Positions 35,830 to 49,434 of a stretch of 64,000 nt of DNA are shown piece by piece. The notes below the pieces were generated by a model that made no database searches, had not been told where the DNA came from, and saw only the letters and a list, made by a program, of their open reading frames with translations. The position numbers and the translations under genes were made by a program. Source of the stretch: Aphis gossypii (taxonomy: Eukaryota > Arthropoda > Insecta > Hemiptera > Aphididae); contig NC_065531.1 in the NCBI RefSeq assembly GCF_020184175.1, positions 25,379,213-25,443,212 of the forward strand, read 5' to 3'. Position 1 is the first letter of the stretch. Every line of letters begins with the position of its first letter.

Positions 35830-38720
35830 CAAATTAAAGATTTTAAAAATACGTACCATTTATTACTTGTAAAATTGTACTGAACAATTGTTTCTATCTA
35901 TATATATATAAAAAAAAAAAAAAAATTGTATCAATTGTAATAGTTTAAATATTTTCAGTTTCACAAATTGTAACCATTTTTATGACGCAATTTTGGGATT
36001 AGTATCATAATAAGTATACAATTTGAAATAAAAAATTGTTTCAGACATGTGGGAAATGATTGTCGAGAATTAAAAAAAAAATCATTAAGTATAGTTTTGT
36101 TGTAACTAAATCTATTTGTTTAATTATAGGATTTTGGGAATAACTAAATACGTTGTACATATAAAATTTTAAATTGGCGTGATTATATGGACGTTATAAA
36201 CTCTGGAGAGTTATCTTGTATTTTAAAAAATATTGTAAAAATGTTTTATTATTACTTAAAGCTTTGCTGATACTTAATCTAAACCTCAAATATTTTGTAA
36301 AACACTATTATGTCTGATGTGTAGTGTAAAGACTGTTCAGATGGATTATATTATCGATTTACATTATTTGTGTTTTCATTGATCATCCCATTTGTGTACG
36401 TGTGTATCACAGTATCACATTCCTTTAAAATAAAATGTGTGGTCTGCCTCTTATTATACTTCAATAAATCGTTGTGTGATGTATTCGCGGTAGGTTAGGA
36501 TGTGTGTAATTATGACACATATTTAATTATTGAATATTCAATTATCTACTAAATGGATTTTTTTTTTTTAGTGTACTAGTACGACCTTACTGCGCGCTGT
36601 AATCGACCTATTTGTATGACCTGTCTACTCTTATTTTTTACGAGTATACTCTATATCCATGAAAATTATTGTCTTATCTAATCGCCGACTATAATTTCGT
36701 AATTTTAGGCGTTCTAATAATTTACAATGATGGGTTTAGTAGTGTTCACAGCTACTGATTACATTGCCCGGTTTAACTGCGCGTTTTAAAACGGCCGTAA
36801 TTAACAACGTGTAACGCCCCAACAGTGTGTTGTTATCATCATATACGTTATTTGGTAAATGATAAATATTTCTAAACGATTACCTGTAAATATAATATAT
36901 TCTAACTTATTTGTATGAAAATGTTCGTACATCGAGTATAAATCGTTGAAGTACTACAGACTAGGAAATGTTTACGTAAATTACGCAACTTTATAATAGT
37001 ATTGGTATACGACTGCGCAATGCGCATCAGTGTAGATTTGTTAAATGTCATATTGTGTTCTACAACTGTTTAAGACATAAAAACCTTCAGCAATCATAAT
37101 ATAATAGTGATAATTTTTAATGGTTAACTAATACGATATAATTACCCAAGCTTGTTTGGCACGAGTCTCGTTAAGTATAATTTAAGACTATTGTGTATAG
37201 TTTAAGTCGTTTATGAGAAACTCAAACACTTGGAATTCAAAAGACCCTAAATATATTAACAATACTGATACCCACATCACATTATACCACTGACCACTTT
37301 CAGATAATCGATAAGACTAAAATTTTCAATTATTTAAGCTCGTAGAATTTTTTCTTTCTACGTATTGTTTAAAATCGGATTATTAATTCTATATAATTAT
37401 AGGTTACTATACGGAGTCAATCAGAATACTGCACGTTTTGTGTAATTAATCCGCGACCTAACCTAAACGGAATTCGATAACCCTTGATAAAGCGAAACCA
37501 TTCTAATTGTATTAGAATCAAAAGGAACTTTTTTTAAAGATATAATTTCGGGAACCGGAAACGCCACAAGAAGTATCTGGTTGTATTTCAATAATGCTCA
37601 TAAACGTATAATGAATGGGCTGTTTATTATTTTATTACATGACAAAATTTTTTTAATCTAAATAATCTAATAACAGGTAGATAAGTAATATGCAAATAGA
37701 TAGGAATGAAATCCATAATAATATGTGAGTACAAATGAACGGTTATATAATAGAATGCAAAAAATGGTGTCAATTTTTTTTTCCTAAAATTTTTTGTTTA
37801 TACGATCTAGACTAAAGTATAATCAAATTACTATAGCAGATGAGTGGGCGACAAGTATAATACAGAAAATGGATTTAAATGGGAAGGCAACCTGCAGCAT
37901 ATTATATTATGTACCTATTATAGGTACCATTAGATTTGAGTTTTTATTTTTTGCTCATCGCATTAAAAGGAGGGGTCCCCGAGCCGTTGTATTTCGAGTG
38001 TTCTATTTTTTTTTTTATTGGGACTTAATAAAAAGAAAAAGAAATTAAGGATATTGTTTAATTGTTTGATCAAAGTACTGTTGCTGTAGAAGTTTAGATT
38101 TGAATAAAATTTAACCAGTTTGACAATTGTGTATAATTTTAGGTCTTTATTGTAAAGATTTTTATTTGTTATATGCGAAGAACGCAGATAAAATCATTTG
38201 ACATGGATTACGAGCATAAAGATACGGATTGAAGGGCTTGTACCTTGGAAGGGTTTCGTATCGGACGGTTTGGTACGATCTTAATGACACGAAAACGGCG
38301 GAAAAGCACAATCGTATATGAGTTTAGTTTATGGGAAATTGTTAATATAGATTATGAGGTATCAATCATTCGATCGTCACAAGAACTTAGAAGATCCAGT
38401 CCGACGGCAACGGACCCGAACAACGAATGTGGCACGTGATTTTCAGAGAGCATTACACATGTCGTTTACGTGACGGGCACGGGGCAGCGCGACGTTGCGA
38501 TTTATTTATTCGAATACACCCGGCAAAACAACGTGGCCCGCTCCCACAGCATAACCTCAAAAAGTCAAAATGCAAAATAAATAAATTTTCACGTCCACGG
38601 TGCGGAAATCGAATAAAATATTTATCCGGACGGTTTTAAAAAAAATCTGAGGAATAACAAGGAAAATGGCAAACGATAATATTAATTATTATAATTATTA
38701 CTATAGAAAATGTCATTATA
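35830..38720. other. Intergenic between SND1 and the ADP/ATP carrier
   Basis: Mostly AT-rich, no recognised exon, RNA gene or repeat family. From about 38400 the sequence grows GC-richer toward the carrier promoter. Open frames near 37794-38048 and 38245-38639 have no recognisable product and are treated as chance. Confidence 0.45.
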
Positions 38721-38721
38721 G

Positions 38722-38956
38722 GTCGGCGGCGGCGGCAGCGAAAACAGCTGTTCATTGGCCGTGACGTCATGACGTTCGATGAACGGCGAGCACAGCGCCC
38801 ACCCGTAGTCGCGGCGGCCTACTTGTCTTTCTTTCGCATCGCACCGTTCGACACGCGCAGACCTGCTCCTCACCGTTCAGCCAGCACACAGCTAGCTGTC
38901 CTTTTTTTCGCTCATTTTTCACAAAGTACTTTTACGACCTTTATAACCACCTCACA
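38722..38956 (+). promoter_or_regulatory. Promoter / 5' UTR of the ADP/ATP carrier with CRE-like site
   Basis: A GGC triplet run (38722-38737) is followed by an inverted CCAAT box, ATTGG at 38754-38758, and a perfect CRE palindrome TGACGTCA at 38762-38769, with a second TGACG just after. A pyrimidine tract CCTTTTTTTCGCTC (about 38899-38914) lies about 50 bp before the ATG and could be a TOP-like initiator. The arrangement fits a housekeeping nuclear gene for mitochondria; factor binding is inference. Confidence 0.55.
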
Positions 38957-41900
38957 ATGGCCGAAACCAAAGCGCCGAAAGACCCGTACGGTTTCTTGAA
39001 GGATTTCATGGCCGGTGGTATCTCCGCTGCCGTGTCGAAGACCGCCGTTGCCCCGATCGAGCGCGTCAAGCTTATCCTGCAAGTGCAGGCCGCTTCCACG
39101 CAGATCGCCGCAGACAAACAGTACAAAGGTAAGGATATCATACGATATTTTCAAAAACGATTGCGTGTTCCGTTTTCAAACGACCATTAATTATAATGAA
39201 TCGAAGCGCTTATCGCGGAATTATTCATACTTGTCGGGTATTTTCATGCCGTGATATTGGCCCGGGGACGTAGCGGCGGCGCAATCGATTCCGGAGAATT
39301 AGGTTAGCGTGCGGCGGGCGGGGCTTCCGTCAACGTCGTATAATAGGTACTACTCGTACACTTATTAATCTGTGGTCGTCGATTTTTCTGACCGTCATTC
39401 AGATTCCGTCCTAAATCCGATTTCATCGGTCACACTAGATTTATCATTAATTGATGTAAATTTATGATTCCCGGTCGGAGGCGTACAATTATTTTGATTC
39501 CGTCCTTACTGGCGTGTCCGACTAGTGGGTTTCGTCGAGATAGAACGAACGCCATTTTTCCCGGTCCGTTCTGTTTTGTATTTACGCGTTTTACCTCTTC
39601 ATTCCGGTTTTCTTGCGTTTACGTCTTACTGGGCATTATTTTTTAAGGTTAAGTTCAATTCGATCGCGATTCCCGTATAATTTAAATTCCCGTTTGGATC
39701 GTCGATCAGTAATAATGAGTTTTTGCATTAAAATTTTAAAGCGTTATTATTGCGGTGGGATCTAAAATTATACATTTATTAACATACACTTCGCGTGGAA
39801 TTTTAGCTGTTCTCAAATCCTCGCGGACAATGCAAACGTCACCCAACAGGCACGCCCCACAGTTTCGTCGTTGTGCATATTATTTCTGTTTGCTTAGTCG
39901 ATATATATAGAGTTTACAATATTATTACGCCTTTTGATTGGAATTTGTTCTTTGAATCATTTAACCCGATTATGATTAAACTTATGGGTACAGAGTATGT
40001 TATTTTATAACGTACTCCGTTAACAAATTCTATTGCAATATTTAATGCCTTTAATTAATTATTACCGTCCCCATATTTCACGGCCAAACTAATTGATATA
40101 GGTACCTAGCTTTTGATCGATTGATTTTTTACACGTGTTTTTATTGACGTGATTTATTATGATATGATCGGATTGCGATGGATTTCTTACAAATTATAAA
40201 ATAATGACTTCTAATATAATAATGATATATTAATAATTCATGATAGGTTCCTATACAATTTTAATCATACTATAATGAAGAAATTGATTAATATTGAGAA
40301 TTTACAAGCTACTAAACTAAATTAAGATGTTTTAACAACTGATATATCATAAACACTTAAACTCAAATTATTGTGTTAATGTTAATAGAAATCAATAGTG
40401 AAATATATTTATTAATATTTTGATAACAAAGCTCGCCTTCTTGTCCAAAAATTCTCTATTAGTTAATGATAATATATTTATTATAATTTATGACTTCACC
40501 TTTAGTTAACCTTTTATATTAAAATAAAGTATTCTATGTTTTAACTTATAAATTGAGCGATCTTACATAAAATCTATTTAAAGATTTATCTCATCTTTAT
40601 AAATTTGCTTTGATAGAAAAAAATCTATTAATTTCTACCATAAATTATTTAAATAACTTGATATACCTAATTATTTCTTAACTCGTTTTGTAATCAAATT
40701 TGAATTGATAACTTAATAATATGACATAAGGAGCTACTTATGAGTTGATTCCTGGGTCATTATATATTTTTTTCAATATTTATTCAAATATTCAGCTTAT
40801 TAGCATAACTCAGGAAACACCACTAAGAGGTTCAATTTTGATTTATTATATTATATTTATAATTTATTAAATTGTAGGTATAAAGTTATTTAAAAAAATT
40901 TGTAATTTGTAAAAATGTATAACACTTTGTTTAAAAATTGGTAGGTATCTGGTTATTAGATTATCAGTATTCCGTGACATCACTTCTCTCAAAAAAATTG
41001 TTTTTCTTAGATTTTCTAGTCCCATTGCTCTTGTGTTTTATGCATGTTTCCAACTGCACTTATAACAATAGGGTATCAATTCGTACATACCTCTTGATAA
41101 GCCGGGAATCAATTCATATATACCTAATAATTTCCCTGAATCAACTAATATATAAAGTAAGTTTTGGGAATCAATTCACTTACTGTGACAATAAATGCTG
41201 ACTTAGTTGGTTATTATTTTTATTATATATTAAGGTTATCTTGCAACATATTTATTACTAGTAACTGTTTTTTATATAAATAAATTAATATGTTAAAGTA
41301 CTCTATAGAATACGAATTGTACTATTTATAAAAAGTTGTAAAATCATGAAGCCTGATGATCAAATAAATGAAATAATATTAACACATAAAAAATCCAAGG
41401 TTCATAACCAAACAAAAAAATATAAATAATGTTTAATTGAAAATTACCTGTTAAGAAACAAAATTAACATTATTTTTTTACAAATTATAAAAAATATCCT
41501 CAAAAATACCTGTTCACATATTTATATATACTTTTTTAATTTAATTTTTTATTAAACCTGGATAATTGTTCAATATTTTGACCTAAATTTGAGTAAAGGG
41601 GTGAAGTAGTCTTTAAGAGGAAAGTGATGGAAATGTTTTTTAAATATTAATTTTTAATTTAGGTAAATAAATTAACATTACGATTAATTCTACTTATAGT
41701 TATGTAAATGCTTATGTGTTTCAGTTCACTACATTAATATTGTTTTTGTCTGTTGTTTAGGAATTATGGACTGTTTAGTAAGAATCCCAAAAGAACAAGG
41801 TTTTGCCAGTTTCTGGAGAGGTAATTTCGCTAATGTCATCAGATACTTCCCAACACAAGCATTAAACTTTGCATTCAAGGATGTCTACAAACAATTGTTT

Positions 41901-42579
41901 ATGGATGGTGTGGATAAAAAGACTCAATTCTGGCGATACTTTGCTGGTAACTTGGCTTCCGGTGGTGCTGCTGGAGCAACATCTTTGTGCTTTGTATATC
42001 CACTTGATTACGCTCGTACAAGGTGTGTAGAGATTTTTAAACTAATTTGCTATTTCATAATAATTCTTATATGTTAATATCTATAATTTTTAATATTATA
42101 GATTAGGAGCTGACGTTGGTAAAGGACCAGCTGAAAGGCAATTCAAAGGTCTTGGTGATTGTATAGCTAAAACCGTCAAATCTGATGGCCCTATTGGTTT
42201 GTACCGTGGTTTCTTTGTCTCCGTCCAGGGTATCATCATCTACCGTGCTGCATACTTTGGATTCTTCGACACAGCTAAGGGAATGTTGCCAGATCCCAAG
42301 AATACTCCATTCTTAGTTTCATGGGGTATTGCCCAATTCGTAACCACATTCGCTGGTATTATGTCCTATCCATTCGACACAGTCAGACGTCGTATGATGA
42401 TGCAGTCTGGACGTGCTGCTGACCAACGTATGTACAAGAGCACAGTGGACTGCTGGTCTAAACTTTATAAGAACGAAGGAGTTTCTGCCTTCTTCAAGGG
42501 TGCATTCTCCAACGTACTTAGAGGTACTGGTGGTGCCTTGGTGTTGGTCTTCTACGACGAACTCAAAAACCTTATGTAA
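38957..42579 (+). CDS. ANT: ADP/ATP translocase (mitochondrial carrier)
   Basis: Three exons, 38957-39128, 41761-42022 and 42102-42579, total 912 nt (303 aa), standard carrier length, GT-AG junctions with phases closing. It exchanges ADP for ATP across the inner mitochondrial membrane. Three carrier repeats are visible through their PxD/E motifs: PIERVKL (repeat 1), PLDYARTR ending exon 2 (repeat 2) and PFDTVRRRMMMQSG (repeat 3). The RRRMMM hexapeptide is the translocase signature and separates it from other SLC25 carriers. N-terminal MAETKAPKDP is short, with no cleavable presequence, as usual. Exon 1 is strikingly GC-rich compared with exons 2-3. Intron 1 is 2.6 kb of AT-rich sequence with no recognised insert. 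Confidence 0.98.
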
Positions 42580-42854
42580 ATTTCATTTTTTTGAATGAAA
42601 TTGAACAATATTGTGCAGTTTAAATGTAATTCAATGGACACTGTTGTAGCATAAACATTCCTAACAAGTGCAACATTTATTATTCATAACTGGGCTTTCT
42701 CATTCCAATTTTTCATGTATTATTCTGTACCGTATTTGTTTTAATTTTATCAGTTATGATCCAAATTTTTTAGAAAACCTACTTATGTAAACAAACTATT
42801 TAGGTCCGTACAATGGTTTATTTTTGATATTGTATTATTTATTTCATAATTAAT

Positions 42855-42860
42855 AATAAA
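42855..42860 (+). promoter_or_regulatory. Probable poly(A) signal of the ADP/ATP carrier
   Basis: AATAAA about 275 bp after the stop, followed by a GT/T-rich stretch (GTTATGTTGTGTTTTATT). Confidence 0.6.
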
Positions 42861-42869
42861 CCATAGTTT

Positions 42870-45800
42870 CAAAAAAAGTTATGTTGTGTTTTATTTTTAT
42901 TTGTATAATCATCCATAGAATACTGAAATAAAATACTTAAAAATCATGAATTTTATTGAAGCTATTATTATAGTTACTTGTATTAATGATTATTTTTTTT
43001 GCTAGTATAATTTAAAATGTTTGTACTCTGTAATATTGTTATATTGTTATATTTTATAATATATATATAGTACATGTTGAGAGACTTATATCTAAGAATC
43101 ACATTCAATGTTTAAACAGTATTACATAACTTGTCATGTACTTGCAGACTATAGTATTACCTGTTAAGTATCTGTTTGTGGAAAGAATAGGACAAAATAA
43201 AAGTAAAATAAATTTATAGTGTTATTCTAATGGTACCTAACAAAATGGAAAATCTATAATTTAATTGTGCTTCCTTTTAAATATATTTCATGTTTTATAT
43301 CATTATATGATAGTATTGAAAATGATATAGTTAATATAAGAAAACAAAAAAAACTATTTCTACCATTTTTGGTAAGTCATTATTTTAACTTCTGATCGGA
43401 GCATTTCATTGGAGCTTAATTACTCTTAACAATGAATTGTGAATTTTTTATTATTATTTATGTGTGAAAATTGAAAACACTACAAAAAAGAATGTTAATT
43501 ATGGTAATTTTTAAAATAGCAATGTTTTTCTACATTATACTTGGTGGTTTTGGTAAATTAAAAAAGTTGAGTATTACAACTTTTTGACAAAGATTATTCT
43601 GCTTTTTGGTGTAATAACCGGTAAGCACTGTCTTAATGTAATTTTTATTTAAAATTTTTCCTAAATTGATAATACACCTTTTTTTTTCCTGTTAGAACCG
43701 ACAACCGGGGGGGGGGGAACACTTTCGCATTGCTTCCTCCCGGGATTGATAATATACCTATATATAAAAACTAGTCATATTTTTTATTTACAATTGATTT
43801 TCAATAATTGAGACAAAATATATGTTTAAGAAAAAAAACAATGGTCTTTCCCCTTTAAAGGTCCCCACAACACTGCAATGGTGGTGGTAAAATTGTGTCC
43901 GGACTCGTTTTAACTTTTAACGCTACCGCTGCAGTGTGTGGGCACCTTAAAAATGTAAGCTAATATTTGTTTGTACTACAAAGTACATTAATCGACAATT
44001 GTAGGGATTAGATTTAGAACCTTTCGTCATCTATTTCATGAGTCGTGACTATACTATTTTCTATATAAGTACGTATTCTCTAGTAGTCGCAGATAGGGAA
44101 ATTTCCCTGTTATAAATTTGATTTGGTGTTTCTCGATTGGTACTCTTGACTTCAGTACCATCATATTGTTTACAGGTCCTTTAATCGTGGTCGAAATAAA
44201 CCTTAAGTACAAATGTTCCTCTTGCACCAGCCACAAAGGCGTAGTGGTAAATTGAAGTTCCCGGAACAGTAGGTATCAAAAAAGTCTAGGCCTCCATCTA
44301 TTTTTATCACCAACATTTTTCAATTAAAAAAAAAAAAAAAAAACAAAACGAGATTTTACATTATACATTTATACCTACATAATAATATTATATCTTACAG
44401 TACACTACAGTCATACTCTCTACTGATAAGGTTAGTAAGTTTAATGTAACTGATTCATTTTGCACTGTCTACATTTTTTTAAATTAATAATCTACAAATT
44501 CAACCCAGCCCAATGCCCATGATCTTATATAAAATAATAAAAATTATATATATTTTGCACTTTTTTTAATCTTTATAACAGTATGGCACGAATTTTAAAA
44601 CAAAATTAAAATTGCTGTAAATACAAATTGTATTTATGAAGGTCAAGGGTCTCGACGCATTGCCTTGTCTTTCCATCGTGTAGAGTTACGTCAGTGTTTC
44701 TAGGGCGATATCGTCGATATATTTTACATATTCATATTTATATAGTATTAATTCTGAAATAAGTATATGTTATTTATTAGTAGCACTCTATTAAGTTTAT
44801 TTGCTTAAAGCTTGTTCTTTGGTTTAACCGAATATAATATATTATATTGTTCTGGGGCAACTCTAATCCTGTTTTTTAACAAAATAATTAATAGTCGTGT
44901 AATGCGTTATTAATATATTATGTAGGATCATTACACACTATAATGTCAGAATAAATGAAATTTAATTTAGTAATGATAATTTTTACTATGAGTTCATGAT
45001 CACATTTAAATCAATCGAACGCACATTGAAAATTGCCTACCTTGAGCTCCTTTAAATCGGTCGGTATCAAATCCCTCAAGGAAAACTTACAACCATAAAA
45101 GGTCGACGGTTTGCATAAGTAGATTAATGTATTAAATCTACCTCATTTATAATTGGACTTATGACCCGGAAACTACAATACGATGACCTAATAATAAATT
45201 GTTTTTATATTTTTACAGGAAATCATTAGATTACACATTAGGACTTTGCTACAGACGGAAAGGAAATACATAGGTAGCTCTGATTTATTTCATTTAATAT
45301 TGTTATAATAATAAAAATCATTTGTTTGTGAAAGGTGAAATGATTCAGTTAAAGAAAAACTATCAAGTAATTATTAGGTACTGAAAACTTCGCGGTTGGC
45401 TATTTCTGGCATTAATGCAAATTATATCATGGTAATTTTTCATTTTTTTTGAAACGAAGCACGATTTTGTTTTTCGAACAATGCTTATGTTGGCAACTTA
45501 CATGCCAAAATATTGTTTTATAACTATAAATTAATCGTATAACAAAGTTATATTTAATCATAGGTAACTATTAAAAATTAATTTCAATCTCCATAATTGT
45601 CTTGTTGTTTATTAGGTATTTAATATTATATTTTTTTAAATTAGTTACTTTATTTTTGATTTTTGTGATAATATTATAAAATTAAATGAATATAATATTA
45701 ATATGTCTAAGATTATTCATTCTTTTTTTTATTATTATTTTCTATAATTAAGACATCTCGTAATATTTCAAAAAAAAAATATTAATATAGAGGTGAATGT

Positions 45801-46990
45801 AAATAGGTATTCCCATACGAAATATAGCAGATAAAAATTACTCCTAGACATACTTAAGTTTCTACACGAAAAAAATACATTTATAATAAATAATGTGTTA
45901 ATTTTTGCACAAATAAAAATTATAATCATTACAAATTTCCTTCCCACTTTATTCAGAGTGTCTATTTATAGACTTAGAAACTGACAACTTTGTGAATTGT
46001 ATCAAATAGGTACCTACATATAGCTAATATTCGGAACGCGATTTAATTGCATGAAAACGGACCTTAAGTGTAAAAAGATAAAAAAAAATAACTGCAGTGT
46101 TTTATAAAAATATATGATAGAAAAAAATTAATCAATATTGGGTATGTACGCGTATATACCAAGTATCAATACGATGAGAATTCAATATTTCGATAAACGT
46201 GTTGTCGATTAATCATAGGAAATGTTATTCATATATTACCTACGCGTACTTGATGACCGCCATCGAACAATCGTTTTCTTTCGTACTATACATATTATGA
46301 ACATGGTATATACGTATATTCATTCATGTTCAGTTGGATTTATCAACCGTTAAACTACATTGGAACAATGTAAAAACACAATAACTGCAAACATGCGCTT
46401 ACAAAATATGTATATACGCACGCCGATTACAATTTACAATGTATAATAATATATGTGTAGGTGCATAGAAGTGTATATAGTTAGAGCAGTATAACCAGTG
46501 CTTTATGTACCTGTATATTTATTATTATTAAACTCGTCGTTACGTTGTAATGATAATTTTATTATTTTAGTGACGCGATACACAGTAACAAGAGTGGTAT
46601 ATAGTGAGCTGACTCATTTTTCAAACATCCCTCGCTACGGGGAAACGAAGCGATAGGCGTACTACGCCACAGTAAAGCGTCTTTTCTCGAATAAGTCTAA
46701 TGTTTAATGTACAAGTCGTATGATATAATTAAATTCCGTAGAACGCAATACAATATTCTTATAAAATAATAGATAATTTAATAAATTATACCGTTGCTGC
46801 TGGTATTGCACGATAGAGAATAACTCGCGGACGATTGAGGAGTGTTCTGGCAGCAGACGATAACAGGTCAGATTCAACTTTAACTTCCGTAAGTTTGTTT
46901 TTCGTCGTTAAACACTCGTATTTCCGATAATTCTGTTATATATATTAACGCGTTTTCGGATTCATTCTTCGGTTCTGTAATTTATAGGTA
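42870..46990. other. Intergenic, mostly unremarkable
   Basis: AT-rich sequence with a G11 tract near 43708-43718, the foldback at 43855-43952 listed separately, an A-rich tract at about 44326-44343 and other AT simple repeats. No supported exon or RNA gene. The stretch before 47001 should hold the promoter and possibly a 5' UTR exon of the EF-hand gene; a splice-acceptor-like TTTATAG lies at about 46981-46987. Confidence 0.45.
43855..43952. mobile_element. Small foldback element
   Basis: About 38-bp imperfect inverted arms, 43855-43892 (AAGGTCCCCACAACACTGCA...) and 43915-43952 (minus strand AAGGTGCCCACACACTGCAG...), separated by about 22 bp. No coding potential. It is MITE-like in form; the class is not clear and no target duplication was resolved. 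Confidence 0.6.
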
Positions 46991-47000
46991 GGTACCGACC

Positions 47001-49000
47001 ATGCTGCAGGAAGATTCGTCTGATTCGAACGGCGAGGGCGTGCTGATTGCTGAATACGCATCCAACACGACCAAGCGACAGGTGTACTTGGAATTTTCCG
47101 AGTTCAGTCCGGCGCAGATACAAAAAATCGAAGATATTTTCAACCAGTACGTATAGGTTACTTATATTGTAACGCTGCATATTATGTGATTTAAACGCAC
47201 GCGCACATAGGTTGATAAATTATATTGTCATCGGGGTTATGTCATGTAATATAATATTTATGCGCTCGACAGTAAATTTTACTGTTGTAACTATCTAATA
47301 ATTACTATTTCATACGATCTGTACAGTGTACCTACTCGATAGGTACTATATAGCTATAGACCAATTGATAGATTAAAACTATACAAATAGTAGATTTATG
47401 GTTAGCACTCTTGTCTAACGTAAAATTGAAAATTTTCTGAATACGATTTCAAAACAATGGAATATTTTCATTTAATTCAAAGCGTATTTTATTAATACTT
47501 TTTTCCATATTTTTACAAAAGACTATTCAATTATAGTGAGTAATATAGTGACCCAAAACCGAGCCTAATTAATTAATACGACTATTTTTCAGGCAGATAT
47601 TGTCGTAGAACCGTCTACAAGCGTGTCCTGGAATTTTTTTAAATGCTATGATGTTTTTTTTCGCCTATCTGGAATCATTTAAGTTGGATATAAGTTAATG
47701 ATAATAATTAATTTAAGTTAAATTAACCCTGAAAACGTTATACACTTTGGCAGTGGGCAGTGGCTATTTTTAACTACAAGATAAATAAATTGCAAACATT
47801 CATGATTTGACGAATTTTTGTCAATATTTGAACTTAATAAAAAAAATGCGCCTATGTATTATTATAATTTTTGAATCACTATAAGACTAACTTATAGAGG
47901 AACTTTATAATAAATTTTCAAGTATTCTGACTTGGCCAAAACAATTTTATCAACATTTATAAAAAAAAAAAAAACAGTAATATATCAAATGCATATATAA
48001 ATAGATTTAAAGTAGGTAAGCAAAATATTTTGAAAATTAAATTATGTAAAGAAAATGCCAATCTAAATAACTGGTGAAATTTTTCAAATATTTATGGACT
48101 ATTGACTTATAATTTTTGAGTAATAATAAATATTTGAAATAGTTATTGTTAGGTATGCGATTTTGTTAAAATTTAAAATTTAAACGCTCATAAAATTTTT
48201 CCTGTAATGATGCTCGGTTTTCTCTATACCTAGCTATTTGAAGGAAAACTAATGAAAAACTTTGTGTTGAATTTTTTAACCTTATGAATAAATATTAAAA
48301 ATTTTCAATTGCAAAAGACTTTCAAATTTTCGCGATTTTGACATATTTCGTAGAAAATTGAACTTTAAATGCTTATAAAAAAAAATTGTGACAACAATTT
48401 TTGTTTTTTAACTACAATAAAAATAACGTATAAAAAATTTTGTCCTAACTCTTAAATTTATTTTGTATAAAATTATATAAAAAAAATAAGCAATATTTAT
48501 GTATAGGTATGATGCAAACAAAGATGGATACTTGTGTCGGAATGAATTAAAACGAATGATGATCAAACGTCGAGTTCCATGGACTGAAAACTCATTAAGT
48601 CAACTGATTGATGATGTGGATAAAGACAAAGACGGAAAATTGACTTTTAGAGAAGTGTGTTTAAATTCATACATTATAATTTATAACTTATAAATGTGAT
48701 GATTTTTTTTTAATTTAAGTACCTAATTAATATAAATAAAAATTATTTATGTAAGCAAATAAAAAAATTCATTTACTTAAAATTGTTAAGTTTGTTATGA
48801 CAAACCGTAAAACTTTGGAGTACTGTCAACGTGCATTAGCCAAACAAGAAAAAGTAGACTTTAACAAAGTTGGTATAAAAGGTGTAAGAGACTTCTTCGA
48901 GGCAAAGGTACACTATAGTATACTATTAACGAATTTAAATCAAATGCGTAAGACTATTAAATATTTTTTTTCTATTTTTCAGGCTAAATATTCAAAATAA
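47001..49000 (+). CDS. Efhd2: Swiprosin-type EF-hand protein (EFHD2/Swip-1 family)
   Basis: Four exons, 47001-47146, 48507-48654, 48791-48907 and 48983-49000, total 429 nt (142 aa), phases closing. Family members are calcium-dependent actin-bundling adaptors. Two canonical EF-hand loops are visible: DANKDGYLCRNE (junction of exons 1/2) and DKDKDGKLTFRE (end of exon 2), both with acidic ligands at loop positions 1, 3, 5 and 12. The sequence then follows the swiprosin pattern through VGIKGVRDFFEAK. Homologues are about 215-240 aa and continue into a C-terminal coiled coil; here the last exon adds only AKYSK and a stop. The N-terminus is also short. This may be a truncated paralogue, a short isoform with an unseen alternative 3' exon, or lineage-specific loss. 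The start has a GACC ATG context. It converges with the gene at 50075-50622. Confidence 0.85.
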
Positions 49001-49428
49001 GCAGTGCTGCTGTTTCAGCAAAATGTATCGAAAAAAATGTTCAATCTACCAGTGTCTAGTGAATATATTTAAAAACCACAAATTTGATTATTATTTACAC
49101 AGAATTGTTGAAATAATATTGACTGTAATTTATCAAATAATGTTGTTCTTATATATCAAACAACATAAAAAGTTAATATTATTGTACCTATGAGTTCATT
49201 ACTAATTTATTCATAAAAATCATCTTTATTACAATGATTTAAAAATTTAAAATGTATAATCGATTTTTGGTTAAACTTATGAATAATAATAGTTTAGTGT
49301 AATATACTATAAAACACTTTTTAGAATGAATGACACTTCACAAAAAAAAATTTATATAAGATTTCTACAAATTATTATGTACATCCAAAAACATTAGTTG
49401 TATACACTAACATAAATAGACGATGTAA

Positions 49429-49434
49429 AATAAA
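49429..49434 (+). promoter_or_regulatory. Candidate poly(A) signal of the EF-hand gene
   Basis: AATAAA about 430 bp after the stop, followed by a T-rich stretch; another candidate is at 49567-49572. The true one is undetermined. Confidence 0.35.

Noticed and set aside
37794..38639. Open frames upstream of the ADP/ATP carrier
   Set aside because: Arginine-rich frames typical of composition drift toward the GC-rich promoter; no recognisable domain.
44054..44236. Minus-strand frame in the region after the ADP/ATP carrier
   Set aside because: Two frames are partly open over the same stretch and an AGARGTF-like peptide appears, but no family or splice context supports a gene or a named transposon.
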